A stretch of DNA of 64,000 nucleotides from Branchiostoma floridae (taxonomy: Eukaryota > Chordata > Leptocardii > Amphioxiformes > Branchiostomatidae), in contig NC_049994.1 of assembly GCF_000003815.2 (NCBI RefSeq), positions 2,967,464-3,031,463 of the forward strand. Direction: 5' to 3'. Made by a program: the position numbers and the translations under genes. Shown here piece by piece: positions 24,601-36,000 of the stretch (positions are counted from its first letter, which is position 1; each line of letters starts with the position of its first letter). The notes under the pieces were generated by a model. It was not told the origin of the DNA. It made no database searches and saw only the letters and a list, made by a program, of their open reading frames with translations.

Positions 24601-25554
24601 ATGTGGTCTCACACCAGGAAACCCAATGGCAAAGAACTGAGAGAAGAATGGACTGTACATGAAAGAAGAGAAGAAAGACACGGGAACTGTGCAACATCAA
24701 GTTTTACCACAAATTTAGTCCCAAAGCATACAACTAACATGTGGAAAACACCAGTGAGTAGCACAACAAGCATTGGATTCAATGAACACACACAAGAATG
24801 TCGCTGGGATGAAAGCAATAGAAAAGACAAGCACCAGAACAATCCTCATCGTTTACAACATCACAGGGAAGATCAGACGTGGGCATGCTATCTTTGTGGC
24901 TCAGAATTCAGCTCGACATTAAGCTTAGACAAACATATCAGCGTCCACATGTCAGCTTCTGACGGAACGCGTAACACTGAGACCCACCATGGTATATACA
25001 CACCTGACTCGTCTACCCAACCAACTCCTGTGCAAACCCACCCCATAGAAAGGATCTTTCCATGCAGTTTTTGTGAGAAGAACTTCACCAGTAAGGCGTA
25101 TATGAAGATACACATGCGTGTACACACCGGCGACAAACCGTACAAGTGTCAGATGTGCGACAAATCGTTTAGCCAACACGGTACCCTGAAGAATCACACC
25201 CGTACACACACTGGCGAGAAACCTTTCGCCTGCGAGTTTTGCGGTATGACTTTTACAAGCAGGGGTAACATGATAACACATACACGTATTCATACCGCGG
25301 ACAAGCCTTACGAATGCCAAATATGCCAGAAGAAGTTCAGTCAACTCGGAAGTCTTAAAGTTCACGAGCGTAAACACACTGGAGAGAAGCCATTTGTGTG
25401 TCAGTTGTGCGGTAAGAGGTGCATCACGAAGGGTAACCTTAAAACTCACCTTTATACTCACACAGGTGAGAAACCGTACCGTTGTGATGTATGCAACAAG
25501 AAGTTTAGCCAAAGAGGAAGTCTTAACACTCATATGAAGACACACAAGCTGTGA
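24601..25554 (+). CDS. C2H2 zinc-finger protein, seven fingers
   Basis: This 317-residue protein has seven C2H2 fingers: one isolated (Cys96, Cys99, His112, His116), then six in tandem from Cys155 to His315 joined by TGEKP-type linkers (TGDKP, TGEKP, TADKP, TGEKP, TGEKP). Each follows CX2CX12HX3H. Finger 6 has Cys in place of the core Phe ([10 protein letters not shown]). The N-terminal 90 residues are polar and His/Arg-rich, with no recognisable SCAN, BTB, KRAB or ZAD domain. The probable role is sequence-specific DNA binding in the nucleus. The exon starts after a strong acceptor (24546). An in-frame TGA at 24565 makes the 24601 ATG the first usable start, so the coding region is intronless. 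The family is too large to name an orthologue. Confidence 0.93.
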   Translation: MWSHTRKPNGKELREEWTVHERREERHGNCATSSFTTNLVPKHTTNMWKTPVSSTTSIGFNEHTQECRWDESNRKDKHQNNPHRLQHHREDQTWACYLCGSEFSSTLSLDKHISVHMSASDGTRNTETHHGIYTPDSSTQPTPVQTHPIERIFPCSFCEKNFTSKAYMKIHMRVHTGDKPYKCQMCDKSFSQHGTLKNHTRTHTGEKPFACEFCGMTFTSRGNMITHTRIHTADKPYECQICQKKFSQLGSLKVHERKHTGEKPFVCQLCGKRCITKGNLKTHLYTHTGEKPYRCDVCNKKFSQRGSLNTHMKTHKL

Positions 25555-25661
25555 CTATCAAAAACCATTTTATTATGTTTCCCCACAAGATAACATATTG
25601 TTTTTGATGGAGTGTTCTTCTGTCATGAACCAATTAGAGCTTAGAACTGCTGGTGACATTA

Positions 25662-26020
25662 CAGGGCTCGAAACTCATTTTTTTATTAGGTGCACTGGTG
25701 CACCCAGCTTAAAAAATTGGGTGCACCAAAAAATTTTTGGGTGCACCACTTAATTTTAAGTAATAACCTAATGATAAAACTTAGTTATAAGCTATCAACT
25801 TCTTTAACAGGTACCATGACAGACATTTTTATCTAACTAACATCTTTCTAATACTTAGATGCCAAGAATATGATGTTTACTAGTATACTTTGATATCTTT
25901 ACATACATAAATGTAAGAAAATATTTGGGTGCACCTTGTGCACCCACAGAAAATTATTGGGTGCACAGTTCCAATTTTGGGTGCACCTGGGTGCACATGC
26001 ACCCAGTATTTCAAGCCCTG
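25662..26020. mobile_element. MITE with GGTGCACC palindromes in the zinc-finger 3' UTR
   Basis: The ends CAGGGCTCGAAA and TTTCAAGCCCTG are inverted repeats with one mismatch, flanked by direct CATTA. Nine GTGCAC palindromes cluster near both ends (four left, five right) around an AT-rich middle. The CAGGG ends suggest a hAT-derived element, though a clear 8-bp duplication is not seen. It lies about 110 bp after the zinc-finger stop codon, so it is probably transcribed in the 3' UTR. Confidence 0.75.
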
Positions 26021-26715
26021 CATTACTATATTTATTTGAGCTGTTGTTCCTGACTATTCTGCACCTGCTTTATACCATTTACACAATTACAGCATGGTTA
26101 CAAACTTTTATTTTGGAAACGGCCAATTGATGTTCGCGTTGATGTAATCAAATAAACACTGCCTTATGACACAAAATGCAGATAGGATTATAAAGGGGGC
26201 ATACTTTAAACTTGCTGCAACACATTATCAACTTTACATGTAGATTATGATAGTATGACACAAGCCAGTGCAATGATGTACCAGTGTTAGATTGCTTGTT
26301 AAATAGAAAAGATTTGGAGTGTAAGTTTAAAAAATTTCATTCTTGTGTTTGAAATTACTGTTCAACTTGAGAATTATTTAATTGTTATTTATAGTTTTTC
26401 TGATAAGTGTATTGGTAAGTAATAAAGTTTTGCTAGTCATATAATGGAGAGTTGAACTCTAATACTATTAGTAATAGTCTGCGTAGGCCTAGAAAAAAGG
26501 GTTTTTGGTTATCTGACCTATACTAGCGAAAACCTGCTGTTGGTAAAAGACCTTGAATTTCCATTGTACCATCTGAGTGACAAAAATTAAAAACAGAATT
26601 CCTGTATTTCACACTTTAGTTTACAGAAAGTATAAATGCTATGGATAGTTGATGTAATAATGGGTAGAAGCAACTTGTATGTAGAAGTTAAGTATGTATA
26701 TTTCAATATGGAATT

Positions 26716-26753
26716 AATAAAAAGCCCAGAATATAAAGATTGACATCTTTATT
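26716..26753. terminator. facing poly(A) signals of two convergent genes
   Basis: AATAAA on + (26716-26721) would end the zinc-finger transcript about 1.16 kb after its stop. AATAAA on - (26748-26753) would end the nine-exon gene about 420 bp after its stop. Only 26 bp separate them, so the two 3' ends probably overlap or abut. Other AATAAA sites on + (about 26150, 26421) may also be used. Confidence 0.5.
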
Positions 26754-27176
26754 TCAATCCGCACATTATAATCAACATGAATATAAACCAGAACTATTTT
26801 TGTGCATTTCAAAAGTGAATTATGATTTAATAAATAATGGTACATATCAATTATACCACAGTGCAATCCTTTAGACACATAACATTTCTATATTCACATT
26901 GGACACACATTTTCGAGCATTAAAGTTCAAAAACGAACACTAGAATTTGTGATCATTTCATTTTCTTTACATAACAATTACATAGAGATAAAGATTTAAT
27001 TATAGATAGTGTGTGCAAAGAGAACAATTCAGAAAGATACACAATCATTCAATATTCATTTTTTCAAAAATCGCTGTTAACTTTAGATACATTAGATCTT
27101 GATTATTTTCACCATTGCTCAAGTTCAAATCCTTATTGTAGTCTGAGTCTGATATCTATGCGTGAATTATCATAAT

Positions 27177-30100
27177 TTATGCATGATTGGAGCCCAGCCG
27201 CTGACGTGTACCTGTAGCCTGACGCTTGCGCAGTGCGTCCTGACGTGCACCCACACAGGCTACGTCATAGGCAGAGGGGTTGTCATCCACCCACAATTCA
27301 TTGCGGCTGCTAGTCCTGCGCAGGCGTTCTGGATGCAAATGGAGAAAAACAAAGACCATATAAGTAGCATTTTAACATTGAGTTCGATATCTGCGATGGA
27401 AAATGCCATTTACGCTTTAAAAATGATATGCACCTAGAATTTTTCCGTAAAGGCTTACGGAAATATGCCGTCTAAAGCAAAGAAGAACAAACGACTTTCA
27501 TAGCACATTTGAACACACATTTCAGGAATTCCCTCTAACACTGTACGTAAATAACCCCATTGCCGACGAACCTTAATAGAAATGTGAAGTAAGAATATAA
27601 TGTAAATATGGGAGGGTTTGTTGTTGTACCTCGCCTTGGTACGACTCCCCATTTTCCAGACACCATTCCACCTGCATGGACCCACTCATCGTAGTCATCT
27701 TGTCCTAGAATAATAAAAAGCAAATTAAGAAAAGATGTTGTCAAAACACTTAGACGAAACAACAATGGCTATAAACGCTAAACTAAAAATACCAATAGCA
27801 CGGAAATCAGCTATATACAGAATACGATGCTTTACGCGCAGTGTGTCGTTGTATAAAATGCACCTGTTTGACAAACGTGCTGCTGCTGTCTGATTGGTCG
27901 AATAAATAATTGCCGTGCAATCATTGGTTGAACTGTAATTGACGGACAGTCAGAATCAGCCTATTAACCTCTGGCATCAAAGGAAGCCAATGACACATCC
28001 TAATTAATGGGTTCCCAAACTGCTGTCACTTAAGTATCTAAAACGTAAATTGGTAATTTTGACTGTTAGTGGAAATGATAAGACTCACCGGGTTGTCTGG
28101 CACCTTCGTAGCCGTTCGGCCGTAGATACGAGTTCTTACGCCGCCTCGGCTCGGAAGTCGTGCGTCGGGAGCGTCGTTTCGAGCTCGGTATGTTCTCGTT
28201 CATCATCGGGGGCACTTCGGGCTCGGCTACGTCATCATCGTCGAACATCGTCCCTCGGGATTCATCAAGGTCAGCCTTTTTTTAGAATTATAGACAAGGG
28301 TAAGAACGATTAAATATGAAACGAACAGAATTATAATCAGTGGTAAATTGTGGTGTATGGATGTCTCAAAATTCTACATATGGAATATGAATTTGCATAC
28401 AGAGCTAGTAATTTCGGGTAAATGTCAAATTTTCAGGCCATGACCGTTCTTGAAATTTGACATTTACCCACAATGCATCACATTGCACCTGCACAATATG
28501 ACAATACAACAAATACACATGCAGCCCCTTTGTACGTGTGTACGCGCGTGCGCACAAATAACAATCTGAAATTTTTAAAAAGATTATCACAGAATATTTT
28601 ACTATATTATATTTTCTTTAGCTTGTAATTTGCCGTTGGGATAGTTTTTGTCATAAACAGGTTCGATTCAGTTCCTACCTCAGCCGACATAATCTTTTTC
28701 TTGTTTGGTATTGAGATGTTTAAGCTCAAGTTGACGCATGCGCCGCGAGGGTCGACTGAATAGGTTCCTTCGACACGCCCGTCCTGGTGCAGTTTGAGTT
28801 GGTCCGCCAGGTGTCTCTGTCAAAGACAGAACACACCCTTAGTTACCCATGCCGTATCTAATTCGTACAAGGGGCTGCAAATTGCAAGGCATGAATGTAT
28901 CATTACAAGCTAGATAGACCCTTGGCAAAAAATCCTATTATATGGATGTCACTGAATTTTCCTCAGTTTTCAAAACAAAACGAAAATCAACCACTCTGTT
29001 TTTCATAAAACAGACGCAAAATGACTAAAAAGTTGCTGTAGAATTCAAAAAGAATATCTTCTAGTGAATACTGATGCCATAGGATGCCAAAGTCAATTCC
29101 AAAGCTAAAGAATATGTTTCTGTTGATGATACACTTTATGTAGGCATTTGTGCAACTGTCCTGACGACTTAGAGTTTGAACGAATGACAGCAACTTTTTG
29201 CAAAACGTATTTTCGCACGGTCGCATTTCTTTGGGCTTCTCAGATGATGTCATCCATATAATCGAATCAACATGCCCTTACGTTTAGTACATTTTTACTA
29301 TGCACCCTGCACTAGGCTAATTCTCCTTTATCCGTGGGGTATACGTAACCTTTATCCGTCGTTTTTATAGCAGTATCTTTAGGGATATGAAGTCGACGAA
29401 CGGTTGTTTCAAACTGCAATATTTTGAAAACATTGCAAATTGAAGCTAACATCTTTCAAGTTCATATCCCTACATTACACTGTTTTAAATACAACGGATA
29501 TAGGTTACCACGCGGATAAAGGTGAACTATCATTTTCACATACCTGTGACCCAAATGTGTTGTGTCGTCGCCGAGTACGACCCCGTTGCCAAAAAGCACT
29601 GGAGTTTTTGTTGACATTTTGGTTGCCATAGTAACTGTCGCCATCGCCCCTCTGGCTCTGGTTCCTGTTCTTGAAGGGCTTCTTGAAAGCTTGCCAGGCC
29701 TGGAAAATGTAGAGAAAGCGTCACTACATTGTCTCACAATGCAAGTGCACCACCTAGCGATTCAAAATAGTACTGCAGATTATCCTTGACAAGGGGGTAG
29801 TCGTACCTACGCTGAACACGCTTGTCGAACTGTTATAAAATTGAACGTCTATTTGAGAGTAATCTATTTTTAATATGAGAAGTATACTTCTATATTTAGT
29901 AGCTGATATGTTTTATTGTTTGATATTCAACTTGCCTCATCCTAGCAAATTTCAAGCCGTATATCATATGTAAAGCATAAGTAACGGATAAACGAGTACG
30001 TTACAAACGATATGTTGCGAGATTGATACGACAAAGCATACAGGTAACCAGATACGCAAGATTGCAAGATTGAATTTATAAACGACTAGAAGTTTCAGAC

Positions 30101-32942
30101 AATATGCATTGTCGAGTTTAAAATGCCCTTACCTTGTACATAGGTTGTTGTCTGTTTGGCTGCTTTGATTTTCGCCTCCATCGCTTCCCATGGTAAGGCG
30201 GTGCCTCGTCATTCTCCATTAGCTCACGTTCTGTCGCCCTCCTCTCAGCCTCCTGCCTCGCCCTGTCGAAATCGAACGTCGGTTCTGTGATCTGATAGGC
30301 CAACACAGGGTTCGGGTTATCATCTCCCTCAACCCAACTGTCGTCCTCGGAAGTCTTCGCCTCGACGTCGGGATTCTTCGTCGCGGCCTCGGATGTTTTC
30401 GGAGGAGCGCCGAATCCCTTCGTCCGTTTGACTGGCGATTTCTTCTTAGGTTTGCATCTCCCCGAAAGACGGAACGCGCGACCGAACAGACTCGGGGCTT
30501 TGTTTGGGGAGAATTGTATATTAGAGTAGGAGTTGTCGATGGAGATTGGCACGCCCTCTGCGTTGTATTCGGTGTCGTCTTGCGCTTTCCTGGCTCCTTG
30601 ATCGAGTTCTATCTTCTCTATGAGGTTGTGAACGATGTCAAGGTAGTCCGCGTTTCTGTCCTCACCGCTTTCGGACGTCTTCTGGCTGGCTGAGTCAAAC
30701 CCTGTGTCGTCTGATATGACGGAAGGGGTGGATGTGCGTTTGGCAGCGTCATCCAACCTGTAGGAGCAAGAAACAGATTGACAGATTGACAAAATAAGTT
30801 TGCATGCGTAGTAACAGGAATTTGGATCAATATCTCAAAGTCAATGGCCTCTGAGACGTAAAAAACACGCCTAGACATGTGTGTTAAAACAGTTGCATGT
30901 ACAAGATCTATAATCAAGCCATGTCACTAATTCCACGTGCGCGGCGCATTCGTGAGATCAAAATTGAAGGAACCTAACTTGTTAACAGTTATTGCAATTC
31001 GAAACTGGAACCCTTACGAGACAAGTTTACGTATGTCTCATTGGCCTTCATGTTTGACAATTTTACCAACTATTCATAAAACTACGCATCAGGAGTTCAA
31101 ACTTTTAAATAGCTTATTCCACCTGCGTTGCATTTCTTCTTTTCGTTGTTCAAAGGTTTTGCTAAACACCATACCGTAAGGGTTCCTTGTCAGTTATGAT
31201 GATCTGTGGTGGTAGAACCGGATCACTAGTCTTGGTCTCCTGCAGTGGTTTCGTCTCCTCCCTCCGCAAGATCTTGATAACTGCAGGGTCGTCATCAACT
31301 TTGGGAGACGCCTGGCTCTTCTGTTTAGTGGAGTCGTCTGCTTCCGCTGTTGTTGTTGATGATGATGATGCTGATGCAGCATGGACGGCCTGCTGACTGG
31401 GTCGGTGAACTGCTGTTGTGGGTTTGACGTACGTAGGGGCAGCAATGACACATCCCTGTACAGAAGAAGAACAATGTGGCTCCTCGACATGATATCGATC
31501 ATTTTTTAAGGAAAATATATTCCGAAGTCCGTGTCTATAGTACTGATTATAAGCCATTTCATAGAGATTAGGACGCATGGGCGACAGGAATTCTAGTTAA
31601 TATGTCAAAGGGTGAGGCCAACAAGGTAACCCAAACTTATCTGGACGTCGTTGTACAAATCAAAACAATAGTCGAGACAAGGACCGTTATCTTCTTCACC
31701 TTAATTTGACATATTACCTGGAAATTCTGTCACTGCAAATGCGTTTTGATGTATGTAAAAAAAAAAAAAAACTTATTGGAAGGCAGAGCCCATCCCTCTT
31801 CTTCCACTGACTTTTAGGATATATAAAAATTGTTGGAGTTACGAAAGTACTGTAGAATGCCTTTCCCGAAGAGGGGAAAACATCCATGGCATTTCAGGGA
31901 ATGAATGAAAGAATTAAGAGAGCTCTTGAAAATATTGTGTATTACTTAATGGTCTTCAACTCTCACACATTGCCCACAATACATTACAATACCCATGTGC
32001 ACCTCAAATATTGAACTAACTTATTGTGACGAAATTTTGTCGAAGTGGACATTTCATTGATTAAAGTTTGAATGAATTACCTGAGGCACCACTGAGGGAT
32101 GGTAGTGAGGCTGGAAAATCGGCTGACGGACCACGTAAGGCTCTGCATGGGGGTTTGGGTGAGGGTGGTGGTGAGGGTGAGCAAGGGGGTGCTGCACCAC
32201 GTACGGCTGCGCATAGGGTTGGACGCTTGGATAAACCGGATGATCTGCACAGGTAGATAAAAGAAGCACAGTTAGAATAGCAACATCTTGTTTGAAACTT
32301 TGTGAATGACCAGAATCGTAAAAAAAACAACAACAAAAAAACGATGATACTACAATAAAAGCGCCTATTATACTAAAATGGAATACCATAAATAAGTATT
32401 TTTTACGGTTCCAATCACCTATGTATTGTGACAGAAATTATGGGTAAAAATTGAAACAAATCACGCCTGGGCATTGTTATGTAAACCAGGACATATATCG
32501 AAAGGGGAGCTCTTTTTACAAGTTAGAGGCTTCAATCTTCGACATATTTCCAACTCATTCGACGTACTTTGAACTATATGCATAGACGTGCCTTTGACGC
32601 GACTTTAACATCATATAGATGGCACCAAGGTAACACAAAACATGTTTTCTTTTTAACCAGCCCCCCCCCCCCCCCCCAAAAAACACACAACACTTTTCTT
32701 TTTTTCTGGGCAAGTTGAGTAAGAAGGTTTCACTCATTAGGCATTGCACTTGTACCCACTAGCAAAATGATAGGTGAAGAAAACTTACTAGAGACATACT
32801 GCCATTGCGGCCCTGCCACACAGTATCCCATACTCGGGCGGACATGTCCGCTGGCGTGCTGCAGCCGGGCGTAGTGCGGTGCCGCCACGACTCGGCTGGG
32901 GGCGCTCGTGCTCGAGCTGCTGACGGGCGCCTGGCGACTCAT
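27177..32942 (-). CDS. nine-exon gene, 643-residue protein of unknown family
   Basis: Exons on the - strand, all with GT-AG borders: 32942-32789, 32244-32081, 31455-31175, 30757-30133, 29699-29544, 28816-28679, 28275-28089, 27704-27630, 27328-27177. They total 1,932 nt and join in frame to TAA. The start is ATG at 32942 (MSRQAPVSSSSTSAPSR). Residues 52-106 are His/Pro/Tyr-rich with two PYVV repeats; about 125-175 are Ser/Thr/Ala-rich; 200-408 are acidic then basic (GKRWRRKSKQ); 409-460 end RGRTRRRHN; 507-568 hold an acidic DDDD run then SSKRRSRRTTSEPRRRKNS. There is no signal peptide, membrane segment or known domain. Basic clusters suggest a nuclear or nucleic-acid-binding scaffold, but that is a guess. 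The least certain border is exon 7's acceptor (28276), preceded by an A-run. Confidence 0.85.
28416..28469. repeat. perfect 17-bp-stem hairpin in an intron
   Basis: GGGTAAATGTCAAATTT and its exact complement are separated by 20 bp, in the intron between exons 6 and 7 of the nine-exon gene. It may be a MITE hinge or a transcribed hairpin. The stem is short for a microRNA precursor. Confidence 0.8.
29321..29526. mobile_element. 206-bp palindromic MITE next to a splice donor
   Basis: Ends TTCTCCTTTATCCGTGGGG and (complement) TTCACCTTTATCCGCGTGG agree at 16 of 19 positions. Inner inverted pairs follow: a second TTTATCCG/CGGATA, TAGGGATATGAA with TTCATATCCCTA, and a central CAAACTGCAATATTTTG palindrome. 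The whole element is one imperfect hairpin. It ends 17 bp short of exon 5 of the nine-exon gene, on the donor side. A partial copy (TTTATCCGCGGGGTAAC, then CAAACTGCAATAATG) lies at about 46391-46455. Confidence 0.75.
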
Positions 32943-32956
32943 TCTGTGACGTTCAC

Positions 32957-33021
32957 CTAATCTCTTTTAAATTGAGCTAAATCAGGTTAACACGTTACAT
33001 AATGCAATTCAATTACTTACG
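32957..33021 (-). other. possible 65-bp 5' UTR intron of the nine-exon gene
   Basis: Reading the - strand, a consensus donor (GTGAAC|GTAAGT) at 33021 and an acceptor (AAGAGATTAG) ending near 32957 lie just upstream of the start codon. If used, the gene has a further non-coding exon. Confidence 0.3.
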
Positions 33022-36000
33022 TTCACAGAACATGGGCCGCAATATGTAAACAGATTTTTTTTTGTCTAGCATTCCAACATGTACAAGCCTTTGCCACTAA
33101 ACGAAAAACAAAATACGAAGTAACAAAAAGTATTTGTGTTACATTCCATTGTACGGAGGTACAAAGAGTTCTCTAGGAGAATTTGGCCGATTGTTCAGGT
33201 TGCATTAGTATGTTTCTGGCCACGTGTCTACCAAAAAAAAAGAATCCACATCGAGTAGTTTGGGTCTAGCAAAAACATCTAATTCTACTGCTCTCAGCAT
33301 CAAACAAGCAAAGAACTAACACTCACATTTCGCAAAGAACTAATACGCAATTTTCAGGATTATAAAATCTGAAACAAGGCACGACTCACCTATTTTGCCA
33401 CCAAAATGATGCCCTTCTCCTATAGAATATAGACTCTTTAAACTTCCTGAAAACGCCTCAGAAATATGTTTCTCTGTAAGCTTACAAAACAAGGGTGCGA
33501 AAAAACTAATGGTGCGAAGAAACAAAAGAAAGCGTGCGAGGGAACTTCATAGTCCGAGAGCGTCGCAGTGAAAATGGCGTGTCACTCTTGTCTCTGTGCG
33601 GTTTCGCAGAGGCGTCTGGGATTGGACATACTCATTATCTAAAATTATTGATTAATATTTGCCGCCTTTAATGTAACATACTCTCTATCTCTCAATATTA
33701 GACTCTTGTGCCTAATGTAACTTTACACCTCTGTCACCTCTTCCAAGATTGTGGCAGCCTGGTTAAGGAGAAAAAACAAAGTCTTTCATAGTTTTCCCAG
33801 AAGATCAAACCAGTTAGTTTCGTCCAAAACTAGTAGATTTGCATGTGAAACTGACACCTGAATGGTCTTTAGCAGGTAAGAAACATTTCTCTAATTTTAC
33901 GAACTTAAGCAATGGTGTGCAAGTTTCTCTCACTTAGTTTGGAATTGCACTTTATAAAACTTCATTTCGTCGGTTCTAGTAATCAAAGGTGTGGCCTTTC
34001 TCGTCAAAATGATTATGACGGGCGTTTACGCGACGTAATTACGCTAATGGTGTCATAAAAACGAGAGATATCTTGCAACATGATACCCTGGGTACGAGAT
34101 CTTCAGACGACGTACACAGGTCTGACCGCCATGATAGATTGGGAGGGGGGCTCAGCTCATATATGACAAATGTATTAGCAGCATTTTTGACGAAATAAAA
34201 AGTACGGTAACTTTACTACGATGAACTTCAGACAGCAAGACGATCTTCTATTCTTATCACTAAGCAATAAAGGTTGTTTTGTCCATGTAAGCGTGTACTT
34301 AGATGACGCAGTGGCATACCCAATGTAAACCATCATGGCGCAGATGAAATCAAATGGAAAATTTTTCTTCTTTTTTTTCATTAGTAAGTTTGGGCCAATT
34401 ATGAATATTGGACTCTAAAAGTCTAGACTAAGCGCAAGAAAGCGTTCACAGTCACTCGTCAGAACGTTTGGTATATGTATGATATAATTCCATAAGCTTT
34501 AGCTTTTATGTGTTACGACGTTTACATGAAGCTTGTGCAGGAACTGATAACTGTTGCTCTTTGTTAATATATCTGCATTATTCACATATCTCCTCAATTC
34601 CTTTTCACAGTCAAAAGTTAGTGACGTTTGGCACTTTAAAAGTTTCCATGGCATCCGGTTATGTAGTATTAACTGTAACTGCTTTCTAGCGCTTCCTGGC
34701 GATATTTGTTAGAACTGCAACTGCTACACTAGAACATACTGGCTCTGCCTTTATGCTGAATTCTACCAACGTACAACTAACCTTTGTAAATGTAGCTAGC
34801 TACAAGTGTCGTTTAGAATTATCTAGCGAGTATGTTCCAATTGTACTTGTTTACAAAGTGTTCCAGTTGACGATTGTTTTATTGGAAAACATTTTTACAC
34901 CTTATTTTTATCTTCTGCGAATGATTCTGGTACTAGAAGGCCGTTTCTTGTTCTTTTCTGAGTTAATGTTATACAGAGCTGCAATGTAGTCTTTTAAATT
35001 TATTAAATTGCTTACAGACAGACAAAGAAAATTTAGCACTACATTCGTACTGAAGTTGGTAGGAACTTATTTTAACGCTATCACATCTAAATGATAGGTT
35101 GTAGTCATTTACCTTTTTAAGGCCATAAGGGCAGTGGGTTGTTATCCACTGTGTCTAGGACACAGTGTCTCTCACATTTCATGCATTTTACCTCACAAAG
35201 TCAGGAAACAATTTTTACACATTGAGGTAGTTTGAAAAGTAAAAGCAATTTTAAGGCATGAGATCTGTAGCATGACAGCATTGGAATCGGGAACTCTTGG
35301 ATCTGGGACACTACGGTAATGTCATACGGCCCCCGAACACCCAAATTTTTGATATAATGCCTAAGATATGTTATGAGCACTTGGCAAATTCAAGAAAGAC
35401 TCTTTATGAATGTGCGCTTTTTATTTCAATAATCAGTGTAGATGACAATTCACGTTAAGAATAAACAACGAAATTTTATAATGCTGAATACCCACAATCA
35501 CACGAATTTGTAAGGTTGGCAATGTTAGATATTATGTCACTAGATAGATGCCCATACGTCAAAATATTGTATATTTATATACAAATAATTTCTAAACATA
35601 ATGAATTCATAAAGCAAACACCTTATAGATGGCACGGATATTTCCATGAAGCATCAAAGCATCACATATCAAATGACTTTCTTACTGACAAAAACCGACA
35701 ATACAATATTGCACTTATGCGTATATTTTCCGGATATATACTATTGGTGGCATTGTCTTCTGCTAGATACAGCAATACCCAGACACAAAAAATTATGACA
35801 ATAACAATTTCTATGCTTTTATTGTTCTATACAGTATTTAACGAAATATATCTGGATTGATACACAATATTTTGCTTTTTGTAATACTTCAAATATTCTG
35901 ATTGAGATCAACAACGGTTACATTCTTTTGAATCATGAAACTTTATTTTCTTTATGGTAAACTTTTTTTGCTTTGTTTTTGCTTTTCATTTTTCAGATGT

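Noticed and set aside
24609-25545. Frames opposite the zinc-finger exon, up to 197 codons
   Set aside because: Antisense shadows of the C2H2 array.
35516-35860. 114-codon + frame
   Set aside because: Strongly AT-biased; Ile/Tyr/Lys-rich composition expected from low-GC DNA; no supporting signal.
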